A stretch of 64,000 nucleotides of DNA from Ferribacterium limneticum (GCF_020510625.1 NZ_CP075191.1:534001-598000); one strand, 5' to 3'; positions 8,748-18,135 are shown, counted from the first letter of the stretch. Translations and numbers: made by a program. Notes: generated by a model not told the origin, from the letters alone.

Positions 8748-10808
8748 TTACGCGTCGGCGCTGATTTGGCGGGGCGGCAGGAAAAAACTGCGGGGTTGCT
8801 GGCGGAGGCGGTGCCAGAGCGCCTTGAGCAAGGGGCCGCCATGTTCGAACTGGACGCCGCGGGCGCGCATGGCGGTGCGCAGGGCCAGCGTGAAGCTGAC
8901 GGCCAGGTTGGTGAAGCCGATGGCCGCGATGCCGAAGGCGGCCCAGGCGATGGCCTTGAGCGGCAGGGCGAACTGGAAGCCGACCAGGGCGTAGCCAAGG
9001 TTGGCCGAGGCGAAGGCGATGTGACGGATATCGAGCGGCAGGCCGAGGATGGTGCCGATGACGCCGGTCGAGCCGAGCATGCAGCCGAACAGGAAGTTAC
9101 CCATGATGCCGCCCAGCCGTTCCTGGATGTAGGCACCGATGCGGCCGGCCCGTTCCTGGCCGAACAGCGCCCGCAGCCAGCGCAGGCGGGCCAGGCGCGG
9201 GCCGATGTCGGCGTAGGCGGCACGGTTGTCGAAGTAGCCGGTGATCAGGCCGGACAGGAAAAGGTAGAAACCGGCGATGGCGGCGTGGGGCAGGGCCCAG
9301 GACAGCGGGTCGAGATCGGCGATCAGGTGGGCGCCCTTGTCGACGGTGATTGGCGGCAAATCGACCAGGAAACCCAGGCCGAAGCCGACCGCGATGGCGA
9401 CCGGCAGGGCGACCATGACATTGCCACCAATGGCGGCCAGCTGGCTGCGGCTGACCGCGGTGATGACGTCGACCAGGCGTTCGAGATCGGCGCTGCGGCT
9501 CAGCTTGAGGTCGCCGAGCAGGCTCGCCAGCGTCTGGGCTGTCATGGCCGGCTGCTTGGTGGCGACGGTCATGCCGAGCAGGAAGATGATGACGAAGCCC
9601 AGTCCGTAGATCATGCTGTACATGAAGGCTTCGCCGAACAACGGGGCATGCAGCGCGGCAGCCTTGATCTTGAGCAGCGCCATCAGGCCGATCAGCACCC
9701 CGGCGCCGGCTGCTGAGCGCCACATCCGGCCATAGTCGGCGGGGCTTTCGCAGATGTAATGCTCGCCGGAGCGCGCTGCGTTCTCGGTCACCCGAACGGC
9801 CAGCAGGTGCGACAGCTGGGCCAGGTAGAAACGCAGGCTGTTGCGGCGGTTTTCGGCCAGGAAGGCGGCGTGGGCGAACTCGGCCCAGGCCTGGACCGCT
9901 TCATCCCGGGTGCTCGATTGTTGGCCGGCGGTCAGGATGGCGGCCAGGTCGCGCAGGCGTTCCAGGCTTTGCTCGCTGCGCGTCAGCAGGTAGGAAAGAT
10001 GCAGGCTGGTGCCCACCGTCAGCGCCCGCTTGCGAATGCGTTGCAGGGTGTCCTGGCACTGATCGGCGATGACCAGCAACTGGCTGCCGTCATCCGGCGT
10101 TTGCTCGGGCTCGTTCAGCGCGGCGCGGAAGGCATTGACGAAATCGAGTGCCTCGGCTGACAGGGCGACGAAACGCGGCGTGTCGTCGTCGAAATTGGGC
10201 GAGGCGCGCATCAGCTCACTTTCGACGCCCAAGCCGCTGACCCGGTGGGCAAGCAGCAGCACGGCATCGAGCATCTGCTCCTGGATGCCGCGCCAGTCGA
10301 TGTTGCGCAATTCCTCGTCCGGCGCGATCAGTTCCCAGAAGCGCTGGGAGGATTCGGCCGGGATGTGTTCCAGCCAGCGCCAATCGCTGGCCCGGTCGTA
10401 GATGACGTGCAGGCAGTCCTTGAGTCGCCGCTCGTCGGGCACTTCCGGCAACAGCCGGCTGCCCAGGATGCGCCACCATTCGGAGAAAAAGCCGGTGCCG
10501 GGCAGAACGCCGCTCTCGGTGAAAAAAGTGACCAGCCGGCGGGTGGCAATGAAATGCACGATATGGCCACGGAAGGCCGTGCGCAGACCATCGTCGGCTT
10601 CAAGCCGGTCGAGCATGGCCTGGAAACGTTCCGATGCCGCCAGGTCGCGCCGATTCTGCGGGCGCAGCACGGCGACCAGTCGGCGAGTCAGCTCCAGGGT
10701 GTCGGCGTCGGCATCGCGATAGCGCTCAAGGGCGTCGGCAATCGGATCGCCGGGAAGCTTCGGTTTGCCGAGAAACCAGTCAAGAACGGCACGCAGTTGA
10801 TTGATCAT
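8748..10808 (-). CDS. Gcr-family (SpecificRecomb) polytopic membrane protein
   Basis: 686 aa from the ATG at 10808 (MINQLRAVLDWFLGKPKLPG). The open frame extends upstream to 10949, but that part has no conserved look. The family (Pfam SpecificRecomb, gonococcal Gcr) is called a site-specific recombinase in databases. This protein, however, has a helical soluble N-terminal half and at least six hydrophobic segments in the C-terminal half (for example GVLIGLMALLKIKAAAL, MYSMIYGLGFVIIFLLGMTV, IAGFYLFLSGLITGYFDN and FAFGCMLGSTGVIGTILGLP-like stretches), with no recognisable serine or tyrosine recombinase catalytic motif. It is better regarded as a membrane protein of unknown function. It lies just upstream of tamAB on the same strand. 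Confidence 0.8.
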   Translation of the reverse strand: MINQLRAVLDWFLGKPKLPGDPIADALERYRDADADTLELTRRLVAVLRPQNRRDLAASERFQAMLDRLEADDGLRTAFRGHIVHFIATRRLVTFFTESGVLPGTGFFSEWWRILGSRLLPEVPDERRLKDCLHVIYDRASDWRWLEHIPAESSQRFWELIAPDEELRNIDWRGIQEQMLDAVLLLAHRVSGLGVESELMRASPNFDDDTPRFVALSAEALDFVNAFRAALNEPEQTPDDGSQLLVIADQCQDTLQRIRKRALTVGTSLHLSYLLTRSEQSLERLRDLAAILTAGQQSSTRDEAVQAWAEFAHAAFLAENRRNSLRFYLAQLSHLLAVRVTENAARSGEHYICESPADYGRMWRSAAGAGVLIGLMALLKIKAAALHAPLFGEAFMYSMIYGLGFVIIFLLGMTVATKQPAMTAQTLASLLGDLKLSRSADLERLVDVITAVSRSQLAAIGGNVMVALPVAIAVGFGLGFLVDLPPITVDKGAHLIADLDPLSWALPHAAIAGFYLFLSGLITGYFDNRAAYADIGPRLARLRWLRALFGQERAGRIGAYIQERLGGIMGNFLFGCMLGSTGVIGTILGLPLDIRHIAFASANLGYALVGFQFALPLKAIAWAAFGIAAIGFTNLAVSFTLALRTAMRARGVQFEHGGPLLKALWHRLRQQPRSFFLPPRQISADA

Positions 10809-10977
10809 TTTGTCGGAGCCAGGGTGCGACGGCCAAAGCGTCGGACGACGCATGTTACTTGAGATAAAGTCCGGCAGCTGTGTGTGACAAGTGGTTGAAG
10901 TGTGACTATTCGTAATAGAATCGAGGGGTGTTTGAATTGATCCATCCATCCTAATTAATTACCGGGACTGCTGAAAA

Positions 10978-11634
10978 ATGAATATCGTCAAAAAATCTCT
11001 GGTACTGGCCCTGCTGGCCGGCATCGGCTTCTCTGCTGTAGCGCAAGAGCGCGTTTACCTGATCGACCAGCGTGACGTCGTCGCCAAGAGCGGCTTCGGC
11101 CTGTGCTGGCGCGATGGCTACTGGACCCCGGCCGCTGCCGCTGCCGACAAGGCCGGTTGCGAGTGCGACAAGGACCTGCTGCCGAAGGAAGCCTGTGCTC
11201 CGAAGGATCCCGCTGGCGCCGCCAAGGCTCCCGCTGCTGCCGGTGTGAAGCCGTCCGGTGAAAAGATCACCGTCGCCGCTGACGCCCTGTTCGACTTCAA
11301 CAAGGCTGTCCTGCGTCCGGCTGGCAAGCAGAAGCTCGACGAACTGGTCTCCAAGGCCAAGGCCATCAAGCTCGAAGTGATCCTGGCCGTTGGCCACACC
11401 GACCGTATCGGTGGCGACGCCTACAACCAGAAGCTGTCCGAGAAGCGCGCTGCCGCCGTCAAGGAATACCTGGTTGCCAAGGGCATCGAAGCCAACCGTG
11501 TTTACACCGAAGGCAAGGGCGAGAAGCAGCCGGTTACCGGCGACAAGTGCAAGGGCAATGCCAAGACCAAGGCCCTGATCGACTGCCTGCAGCCGGATCG
11601 TCGCGTCGACATCGAAGTCATCGGCACCAAGTAA
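10978..11634 (+). CDS. OmpA-family outer-membrane protein
   Basis: 218 aa. A signal peptide (about 1-22, AVA cleavage) leads to a short N-terminal segment (about 23-95) with two Cys pairs and an Ala/Pro/Lys-rich linker. The C-terminal OmpA peptidoglycan-binding domain follows (about 98-218), with the hallmark LSEKRAAAVKEYLVAKGI, a conserved aspartate in VGHTDRIG, and the arginine of PDRRVDIEV. It resembles the small OmpA proteins of betaproteobacteria with a minimal N-terminal part rather than a full 8-strand barrel. Codon use is strongly biased toward preferred codons (AAG, CTG, GGC), suggesting high expression. It is monocistronic and followed by a strong intrinsic terminator. Confidence 0.92.
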   Translation: MNIVKKSLVLALLAGIGFSAVAQERVYLIDQRDVVAKSGFGLCWRDGYWTPAAAAADKAGCECDKDLLPKEACAPKDPAGAAKAPAAAGVKPSGEKITVAADALFDFNKAVLRPAGKQKLDELVSKAKAIKLEVILAVGHTDRIGGDAYNQKLSEKRAAAVKEYLVAKGIEANRVYTEGKGEKQPVTGDKCKGNAKTKALIDCLQPDRRVDIEVIGTK

Positions 11635-11652
11635 TCCGCCAACGCTTCAACG

Positions 11653-11680
11653 AAAAGCCCTGCTTCGGCAGGGTTTTTTT
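11653..11680 (+). terminator. Rho-independent terminator of the OmpA-like gene
   Basis: Stem AGCCCTGC/GCAGGG with a TTCG tetraloop is followed by a run of seven T, 19 bp after the stop codon. Confidence 0.9.
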
Positions 11681-11695
11681 ACGTTTGGAAAAATC

Positions 11696-13882
11696 ATGTC
11701 GCCTCCCCGTCTCCTCTCCCGCCTGCTGATTATTGCCCTGTTGTCGACGACCGCCGTCCTTGCTGCGGATGCAGCCCGGCCTCGTATCGGCCTCGTTCTT
11801 GGTGGCGGCGGAGCGCGCGGGGCGGCCCATATCGGCGTCCTGGAAGCGCTGGAGAAGTTGCGCATTCCGGTCGATTGCGTCGCCGGGACCAGCATGGGGG
11901 CGCTGGTTGCGGGCACCTGGGCGGCTGGCATGGCGCCGGCGACAATGCGCGAAAGCCTGGCGGCAGCCGATTGGGGCGACATGTTCATCGACGATCCGGA
12001 ATACGCCGAACTGAGCCATCGCAACAAGCAGATGGCCCGGCGCTTCCTGCCCGGCTCGGAAAGCGGCGTCATGGCCGATGGGGTCAAGTATCAGTCCGGT
12101 ATGGTCAGCGGCCAGAAGATCAAACTCTTCTTCAACCAGTTGGTGCGGGCCAATCAGGGCGAGCGCAATATCGAGGATCTGCCGCTGCCCTTGTCGGTTG
12201 TGGCGACCGATATCGGTACCGGTGAACGCGTGGTCTTTCGCGATGGCCCCCTGACTCAGGCCATGCGCGCCAGCATGTCGGTGCCCGGCCTGCTCGCTCC
12301 GGTCGACCATCAGGGCCGCAAGCTGGTCGATGGCGGCCTGGTGGACAACCTGCCGATTGCCGAAGTGCGCGAGCGCTGCCGGGCCGATGTGGTCATTGCG
12401 GTCAACGTCGGTTCACCCTTGCTCAAGGCCGAGGAAGTCGGTTCCTTGCTGACTGTCTCGGCGCAGATGATCGCCATCCTGACCGAGCAGAACGTCAGCC
12501 GTTCGCTGGCCCTGCTGCGCGATGGCGACATCTACATCAAGCCCGATCTCGGGCCGATTACCGCGGGCGATTTCAGCCGGCATGGCGAGGCCGCCGAGCT
12601 TGGACGGCAGGCGGCCGAAGCAATGCAGTCCCAACTGGCCCGCCTGTCGCTCGATGAAGCGACTTACCTGGCCTGGTGGCAAGGCATCGAGGTCCGGCGC
12701 AAAACCTCGCCGCGGATTGACGAGATTCAGATTGCCGGCTTGAACCGGGTCAATCCGGCCGTCATCGAGCGCCATCTGCATGTCGAGCCCGGCCAAACGA
12801 TACGTCCCGCTGCGATCAACAGCGACCTGCTGCGCATGTACGGCGACGGCTGGTATGAAGGCGTCGATTACACGGTGCTGACCCAGCGCGACAAGAACAT
12901 CCTGCGCGTCATGCCGCTGGAGAAGCGCTGGGGGCCGGACTACATGCGCTTCGGCATCAACCTGCAGGCCGACAACAGCCAGGGCACCTCCTTCGGCTTG
13001 CGCGCCGCCTATCACTCGACCTGGCTCAATCGCCTGGGCGGGGAATTGATCGTGACCGGCGATGTCGGCTCGACCAACCGTCTCGGTGCCAGCTTTTATC
13101 AGCCGCTTGATGCCCGCCAGCGCTACTTCGTCGAAGCGACGACCGGCATCGAACAAAGCAGACTGAACATTTATCAGGACGACCGGCGAATTGCCCAGTA
13201 CAAGGTCACCGAAAGCGGCTTTGGCACCTATCTCGGCGCCAACATCGGCGTGCTCGGCCCGGTGCGCCTAGGCTGGGTGCAGCGCCATCGCTACTACGAT
13301 CCGGATATCGGGGTGCCGACACTGCCCAAGGCTGACCAGGCGTTTGGCGGCTGGAAGATCGGCCTCGACTTTGACCAGTTCGACCGCATGCATTTCCCGA
13401 CCCGCGGCTGGGCGGCGCAACTGTCCTATTTCGATTCGCCGGAAGCTGACTACTCCCGGGCCGATGCCAACCTGCAGGGGGCCTTCGCCCTGGGCGGCAC
13501 GGTCTTCAATGCCCGGCTGCGCTACACCGCCTCGCCGCGCGGCGAGCTGCCGGTGTACGACGCTGCCCAACTGGGCGGTTTCCTGAACATGACGGCCTTT
13601 GCTCCGAACCAGCTGATCGGCGACGATGTCCGCTATGCCGGCCTGCGCACCGAGCGGATCATCGGCAATCTGCCGCTGGGCCTGCGCGGCGACATGCGCC
13701 TGGGTCTGGCGTTCGAGGCGGTGCAGCTGGGCAAGCGTTATACCGAAACCAGCCGCAGCGGCATTCTCGATTCAGCGGCCATCTATCTCGGCGGACAAAC
13801 CCCGCTCGGGATGGCCTACGTCGGCTTCGGCTACTCAACGAGCGGCGTCTCCAACCTTTTCCTGTTTGTCGGCACGCCCTGA
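11696..13882 (+). CDS. Patatin-like phospholipase fused to POTRA and outer-membrane barrel (PlpD-type, type Vd)
   Basis: 728 aa. The signal peptide is about 1-23. The patatin domain (about 28-235) has the oxyanion loop GGGGARG, nucleophile S66 in GTSMG and catalytic D212 in DGGLVDN, forming a complete Ser-Asp dyad. A POTRA-like domain (about 345-410, IDEIQIAGLNRVNPAVIERHL) and a 16-strand BamA-like barrel follow to the C-terminus. This order is that of Pseudomonas PlpD, a type Vd autotransporter in which the lipase is secreted or surface-exposed by its own barrel. Cleavage and release cannot be judged from sequence. The terminal residues ...LFLFVGTP lack the classical C-terminal Phe/Trp, although aromatic residues lie a few positions upstream. 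A GGAAAAA ribosome site precedes the ATG. Confidence 0.9.
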   Translation: MSPPRLLSRLLIIALLSTTAVLAADAARPRIGLVLGGGGARGAAHIGVLEALEKLRIPVDCVAGTSMGALVAGTWAAGMAPATMRESLAAADWGDMFIDDPEYAELSHRNKQMARRFLPGSESGVMADGVKYQSGMVSGQKIKLFFNQLVRANQGERNIEDLPLPLSVVATDIGTGERVVFRDGPLTQAMRASMSVPGLLAPVDHQGRKLVDGGLVDNLPIAEVRERCRADVVIAVNVGSPLLKAEEVGSLLTVSAQMIAILTEQNVSRSLALLRDGDIYIKPDLGPITAGDFSRHGEAAELGRQAAEAMQSQLARLSLDEATYLAWWQGIEVRRKTSPRIDEIQIAGLNRVNPAVIERHLHVEPGQTIRPAAINSDLLRMYGDGWYEGVDYTVLTQRDKNILRVMPLEKRWGPDYMRFGINLQADNSQGTSFGLRAAYHSTWLNRLGGELIVTGDVGSTNRLGASFYQPLDARQRYFVEATTGIEQSRLNIYQDDRRIAQYKVTESGFGTYLGANIGVLGPVRLGWVQRHRYYDPDIGVPTLPKADQAFGGWKIGLDFDQFDRMHFPTRGWAAQLSYFDSPEADYSRADANLQGAFALGGTVFNARLRYTASPRGELPVYDAAQLGGFLNMTAFAPNQLIGDDVRYAGLRTERIIGNLPLGLRGDMRLGLAFEAVQLGKRYTETSRSGILDSAAIYLGGQTPLGMAYVGFGYSTSGVSNLFLFVGTP

Positions 13883-13936
13883 GCCAAAAACAGGTGGCAT
13901 ACTGAACAATTCACTGCACTGTACGGGAGAGAAAAG

Positions 13937-14680
13937 ATGAAATCACGTTTCCTGTTGTTGCTGGCTTCCTGTCTGGTGTGGGCAGGCGTTGCGCTGGCCC
14001 AGATCAATATCAATACGGCCTCGAAGGAAGAACTTGACTCTCTCAAGGGAATTGGCGATGCAAGGGCGGAGGCAATCATTAAATATCGTTCGGAGAATGG
14101 TCCTTTCAAGTCAGTGAATGATCTGGAAAAAATCCCGAATTTTCCGCATAACCTGGTGAACAAATTACGTGGGCAGATCACTGTTGGCGGCGCTTCACGT
14201 CCCGCATCTGCCGCCGAAACGCCGAAACCGACGGCGTTGCCCCCGGCCCGCCCGATGAGCAGTTCGCCTTCTGCGCCGGCTCGCCCCGCTGCGCCGGCAA
14301 TGCCCGGCAAGAGTGCGCCAGCCCCGGCACCTCAGGCCGCTGAAAAACCAGTCGCGCCAGCAACCCCCGCAAAGCCTGCCATGCCGGGCAAACCGGCGGT
14401 CGATAGCACTCCGCAAGCGGCTCCCGCCGCTACAAGCGCAAAGCCGGCTGCCCCGGCGGCACCTGCCCGACCGGCCATGCCCGGGAAGGCGGCAAGCGAG
14501 GCCAAGGCTGCTGTACCTGCTGCTCCTGCCGCCGCTCCTGCCATGAAGCCGGCCAGTCCGCTCGCTGCCCCGGCAAAACCGGCATCACCTGCCGCCAAGC
14601 CAGCCGCATCGGCCGTACCTGCTGCACCTGCAGCCCCGGCTAAACCCGCTGCCCCGGCTCGGCCGGCGGTCGCCAATTAA
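13937..14680 (+). CDS. Exported helix-hairpin-helix (ComEA-like) protein with Ala/Pro-rich tail
   Basis: 247 aa, with a strong GGGAGA ribosome site. A signal peptide (about 1-21, ALA/Q) is followed by a ComEA-type HhH domain (about 22-88: ININTASKEELDSLKGIGDARAEAI...). The last 155 residues are low-complexity Ala/Pro/Lys/Met built from degenerate units such as PAxPAMPGK. ComEA-like HhH proteins bind DNA non-specifically in the periplasm during natural transformation. The first 90 residues match the size of a stand-alone periplasmic ComEA, while the tail is unusual and probably extended. Homopolymer-like repeats make this tail prone to length variation. The gene lies directly upstream of the DNA-repair nuclease, though a functional link is unproven. 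Confidence 0.82.
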   Translation: MKSRFLLLLASCLVWAGVALAQININTASKEELDSLKGIGDARAEAIIKYRSENGPFKSVNDLEKIPNFPHNLVNKLRGQITVGGASRPASAAETPKPTALPPARPMSSSPSAPARPAAPAMPGKSAPAPAPQAAEKPVAPATPAKPAMPGKPAVDSTPQAAPAATSAKPAAPAAPARPAMPGKAASEAKAAVPAAPAAAPAMKPASPLAAPAKPASPAAKPAASAVPAAPAAPAKPAAPARPAVAN

Positions 14681-14707
14681 TCGCCTGGTGCGTTCTTTGA
14701 GGTCTGC

Positions 14708-17386
14708 TTGAACGATAGCCTGACGCTCTGCGCCACGACGCGTCTGGCGCAAACCCTGCGTGGCGAGTTGCCGGGGGAGAAGGCGGTCTGGCGCACCCGG
14801 CAGGCGCTGACCCTGGGCCAGTGGCTGGCGACGCTGGGCGATGAGGCGCTGCTGACCGGCATCGCCGAACTGCCGGTGGCGCTCGATCCGTTTTCCGAGC
14901 GTCTGCTCTGGGAAAAGGTCATTGCCGCCTCGCTGACTGACGCGGCGCCGCTGTTCGATATTCAGGGCATGGCGACTTCCACGGCCGAGGCGCAGGCCTT
15001 GTGCCGTGTCTGGCGCCTTAAGCCGGAGGGCGGCCAGCTGTCTGATGAAGCAAAGCTGTTCATCGGCTGGCAGGCTGATTTTGAAAAACGCTGCCGGGCC
15101 GGTGGCTGGATGGACACGGCTGGCTTGCACCGGCAACTGATCGAATTGATCGAGGCCGGGCACTTTACGCTGCCGGCAACGATCATTTTCGCCGGCTTCG
15201 ACCGCTATACGCCGCTCGAACAGGATCTGACGGCGGCGCTGAAGGCGCGTGGCGTCACGGTCGAAAATGCGCCACGCTTCCCCGTCGAGCGTAGCGAGCA
15301 GGTCAAACTGGCCTGTGCCGATGTCGAGGCCGAATGCCGGGCGGTGGTTGCCTGGGCCAAGGCGGAACTGGCTGTTCGGCCGGATTGCCGGCTCGGCATC
15401 GTTGCGCCCGATCTGGCCGGCGTGCGTGACCGGCTCGAATTCTTGCTCGACGACGTGCTGCATCCGGCGCTGATTCGTCCCGATGCCGCGGAAGTGCCGC
15501 GCTGTTTCAATTTTTCGCTCGGCCGGGCGCTGGCCGATCTGCCGCTGATTCGTGTCGCGCTGGATCTGCTGGCGCTGGGCAGTGGTCGGGCCAAGGTCGA
15601 GCAGAGCCGCCTGTCGGGCTTGCTGCTGACCGGTGGCTGGTCGGCCGCCGAGGCCGAAGCCGATGGCCGGGGACGGCTCGACGCCGCCTTGCGCCGGGAT
15701 TTGCCCTATTTCACCACCTTGCCTGCCCTGATCAAGCTGGCTGGGCGGCTAGCCGAAAACGAAGCGCCGCTGTGCCCCCAAACCGTCGCAGCGCTCGAAG
15801 CCTTTGTCGAGACGGCCGGCGCAGCGACCCGCAAGTCCCTGCCCGGGCAATGGTCTGGGGTCTTCCGCAATTGCCTGAAGGCGGCGGGCTGGCCGGGCGA
15901 TCGGCCCTTGTCCAGTCATGAGTTTCAGGCCCGGCGGGCTTTTGGCGAGGTGCTCGACGGCTTTGGCCGGCTCGATGCGCTGCTTGGCCCGCTGGGCTTT
16001 GCCGAAGCGGTGCGCCGCCTGTCGCAGCTTTGTCGCCAGCGCCTGTTTCAGCCGGAAACGCGCGGCCGGCCGGCCATCCAGGTGCTGGGCGTGCTCGAAA
16101 GTGCTGGCCTGGGCTTCGATGCGCTGTGGGTGATGGGCATGAACGACGATCTCTGGCCGCCACCGCCGCGTCCCAACCCCCTGCTGCCGGCCGAGATGCT
16201 GCGCGCGGTCGGGGCAGCGCATGCCAGTGCCGAAGTCGAGCTCGATTTTGCCCAGCGTGTGCATGTCCGTTTGTCGCACTCGGCGCCAGTCGTGAGGTTT
16301 TCCTATGCCCAAGCTGAAGGCAATCGCGTGTTGCGCCCCAGTCCGTTGATTGCCGGCATTCCAGCCGCCGATGAAACGTTCGGTGAGGTCGAGACGCTGG
16401 CGCGGCAAATGGCTGGAGAGGCTGCATCGTCGATTGTCTTGGTCGACGACGCACTGGCGCCACCGGTCGGCGAAGGTGAGAAGGTTTCCGGCGGCAGTTG
16501 GGTGCTGCGCGCCCAGGCTATCTGCCCGGCCTGGGCCTACTACCAGTACCGGCTGGGCGGCGAGGCGATGGAGGAGCCGGTCGAAGGGTTGGACCCGGCG
16601 GCGCGCGGCACGCTGGTCCACCAAGCGCTGGAAGCCTTCTGGTCGGCCATCCGTTCATCCGATGCGCTGGCGGCGCTGGGTGAAATGGCCCGCCAGCAGG
16701 CCATCGTCGAGGCCGTCGACAAGGCCCTGCAGAATTTTGAACTGGATCGTCGTGTCACGCTGCCGGCGCGCTTCCGCGAACTGGAAGCGGCGCGGCTGGC
16801 CAAGCTGCTTGATGTCTGGCTGCAGGTCGAAGCCAGGCGCGGCCTGCCTTTCGAGGTGGTCGCCTGCGAGCAGCCGGCCGAAGTCGAGATCGAGGGCATC
16901 AAGGTCAGGATGGTGGTCGATCGTATCGACCAGTTGGCCGATGGCCGGCAAGTGATCATCGACTACAAGACGGGGGCCAGCATCGACACCAGGAACTGGG
17001 CCGAGCAGCGCATCACCGAACCCCAGTTGCCGATCTACGCTGCGCTGGTCAATGAGGACGTGGCGGCTGTCGTGTTTGCCAAGGTGCTGCTCGACAAGCC
17101 GGCTTTCGCCGGTGTGGCCGACGAAAAGGACATCCTGCCCGGCGTGCAGGGCATCGGCGACGACAAGCAGAAAGTCTTCGATCCGGCTGAGTTTCCCGAC
17201 TGGATCGCCGTCATCACCCACTGGAGAGAGCGTCTGCATGCAGTGGCCAAAGAGGTGAAGGCCGGGCAGGCCGGCGTGGTGTTCGCTGACGAAAAAGGGC
17301 TGCAATACTGCGAAGTACTACCGCTGCTCCGTCTGCCCGAGCGCCGGCGTTTGCTGGCCGAAGCGCAGGCGGAGGGGGGGCGATGA
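14708..17386 (+). CDS. PD-(D/E)XK nuclease, AddB-like recombination/repair protein (TIGR03623 type)
   Basis: 892 aa from a TTG at 14708 preceded by GAGG. The N-terminal two thirds is an inactivated superfamily-1 helicase fold lacking a clear Walker A, as in AddB. The C-terminal nuclease domain (about 640-860) shows GTLVHQALEAFW and the catalytic series VDRIDQL...VIIDYKTG (about residues 737-755). The family is annotated as probable DNA repair protein and is normally encoded directly beside a UvrD-like helicase-nuclease, the two forming an AddAB/RecBCD-like double-strand-break processing enzyme. Here the partner lies 3.2 kb downstream at 20563. The stop codon overlaps the next ATG by 4 bp (ATGA). 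Confidence 0.88.
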   Translation: MNDSLTLCATTRLAQTLRGELPGEKAVWRTRQALTLGQWLATLGDEALLTGIAELPVALDPFSERLLWEKVIAASLTDAAPLFDIQGMATSTAEAQALCRVWRLKPEGGQLSDEAKLFIGWQADFEKRCRAGGWMDTAGLHRQLIELIEAGHFTLPATIIFAGFDRYTPLEQDLTAALKARGVTVENAPRFPVERSEQVKLACADVEAECRAVVAWAKAELAVRPDCRLGIVAPDLAGVRDRLEFLLDDVLHPALIRPDAAEVPRCFNFSLGRALADLPLIRVALDLLALGSGRAKVEQSRLSGLLLTGGWSAAEAEADGRGRLDAALRRDLPYFTTLPALIKLAGRLAENEAPLCPQTVAALEAFVETAGAATRKSLPGQWSGVFRNCLKAAGWPGDRPLSSHEFQARRAFGEVLDGFGRLDALLGPLGFAEAVRRLSQLCRQRLFQPETRGRPAIQVLGVLESAGLGFDALWVMGMNDDLWPPPPRPNPLLPAEMLRAVGAAHASAEVELDFAQRVHVRLSHSAPVVRFSYAQAEGNRVLRPSPLIAGIPAADETFGEVETLARQMAGEAASSIVLVDDALAPPVGEGEKVSGGSWVLRAQAICPAWAYYQYRLGGEAMEEPVEGLDPAARGTLVHQALEAFWSAIRSSDALAALGEMARQQAIVEAVDKALQNFELDRRVTLPARFRELEAARLAKLLDVWLQVEARRGLPFEVVACEQPAEVEIEGIKVRMVVDRIDQLADGRQVIIDYKTGASIDTRNWAEQRITEPQLPIYAALVNEDVAAVVFAKVLLDKPAFAGVADEKDILPGVQGIGDDKQKVFDPAEFPDWIAVITHWRERLHAVAKEVKAGQAGVVFADEKGLQYCEVLPLLRLPERRRLLAEAQAEGGR

Positions 17387-17931
17387 GCCTTTCCGGCTTG
17401 ATGGCATGGTTCAAGGTGCGTCCGAAGTTTGTGGCCCTGCTTCAGTTGCTGTTTGGGCTCTCCGCCGTTATGGCCGGTCTGTTTTATGTCCATTCGCTGC
17501 ATACCTCCGGCCTTTTGTTGTTGCCGGAGAATTTCGAAGAAAAGCGCGGGGCGATGCGAGACTATCGATCGGTCGTTTCGCCCGGCGGCAAGAGCGCACC
17601 GACCTATCAGGGACATTTCGGCATCTCGGGGCAGCACGATCACTATTACGTCTCTGGCTTTTCCCGAGATTTCGTCCTGAATGAACTTCCGAAGGCAACG
17701 ACGGTTTCGTGCAGCTTTCGCCGAGCGGAGATTTTCAAGGTGGAGTCTGATGGGATGCGTCGCTGCTTTGGTTTTGCAGTTGATGGCCGGGTAGTGCGCT
17801 CTCTTGAAAAGTCGATTGCCGAGCAAGACTTTTTCAACACCGTGCTGCAATGGATCAACATTGCCTTCGTGGTGGCTGGTTTCTGGCTATCGAGCCTTGG
17901 TGTGCTTGGCATGCGCGGCGTGGTGTTATAA
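17383..17931 (+). CDS. Hypothetical membrane protein with two TM helices
   Basis: 182 aa, not recognised. TM1 is at about 17-37 and TM2 at about 157-178, enclosing a soluble loop of about 115 residues with two cysteines (SCSFRR and RRCFGF), topologically a periplasmic domain. It is translationally coupled to the upstream nuclease through an ATGA overlap, yet its base composition is visibly lower in GC and its codon use less biased than its neighbours, suggesting later acquisition. It is followed by a REP-like repeat. No catalytic motif is seen. Confidence 0.7.
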   Translation: MSLSGLMAWFKVRPKFVALLQLLFGLSAVMAGLFYVHSLHTSGLLLLPENFEEKRGAMRDYRSVVSPGGKSAPTYQGHFGISGQHDHYYVSGFSRDFVLNELPKATTVSCSFRRAEIFKVESDGMRRCFGFAVDGRVVRSLEKSIAEQDFFNTVLQWINIAFVVAGFWLSSLGVLGMRGVVL

Positions 17932-18002
17932 ACGAAACTGGCGGTGGCTGCTGCGCCGGGCCGCCCGGAATGCTTGGGCTAAAGCCCGGCTTATTGGGAA
18001 AA

Positions 18003-18135
18003 CGCTGAAATATTCGTCATCCCGCGGCCTCGACACACCCGGGACTCCGCTTCGCGGCGGGCGAGGCGGGGATCCAGTTCGTTGATTTTTCTGGATTCCC
18101 CCTGCGCGGGAATGACATTTCCGGATAAATCTGCG
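18003..18135. repeat. Dispersed REP-like palindromic repeat, copy 1
   Basis: This fills most of the 324-bp gap between 17931 and 18256. The left end is CGCTGAAATATTCGTCATCC and the right end contains GGAATGACATTTCCGGATAA, giving two outward-facing GTCATCCCGCG-like arms. The core GGATCCAGTTCGTTGATTTT is shared with copies at 24060 and 28074. The inner block with CGACACACCCGGGACT is also shared with the element near 39000. It probably forms a stem-loop in RNA. Confidence 0.8.

Noticed and set aside
13937..14680. Opposite-strand glycine/alanine-rich frames within the Ala/Pro-rich tail of the HhH gene
   Set aside because: Mirror images of low-complexity GC-rich sequence, with no ribosome site.
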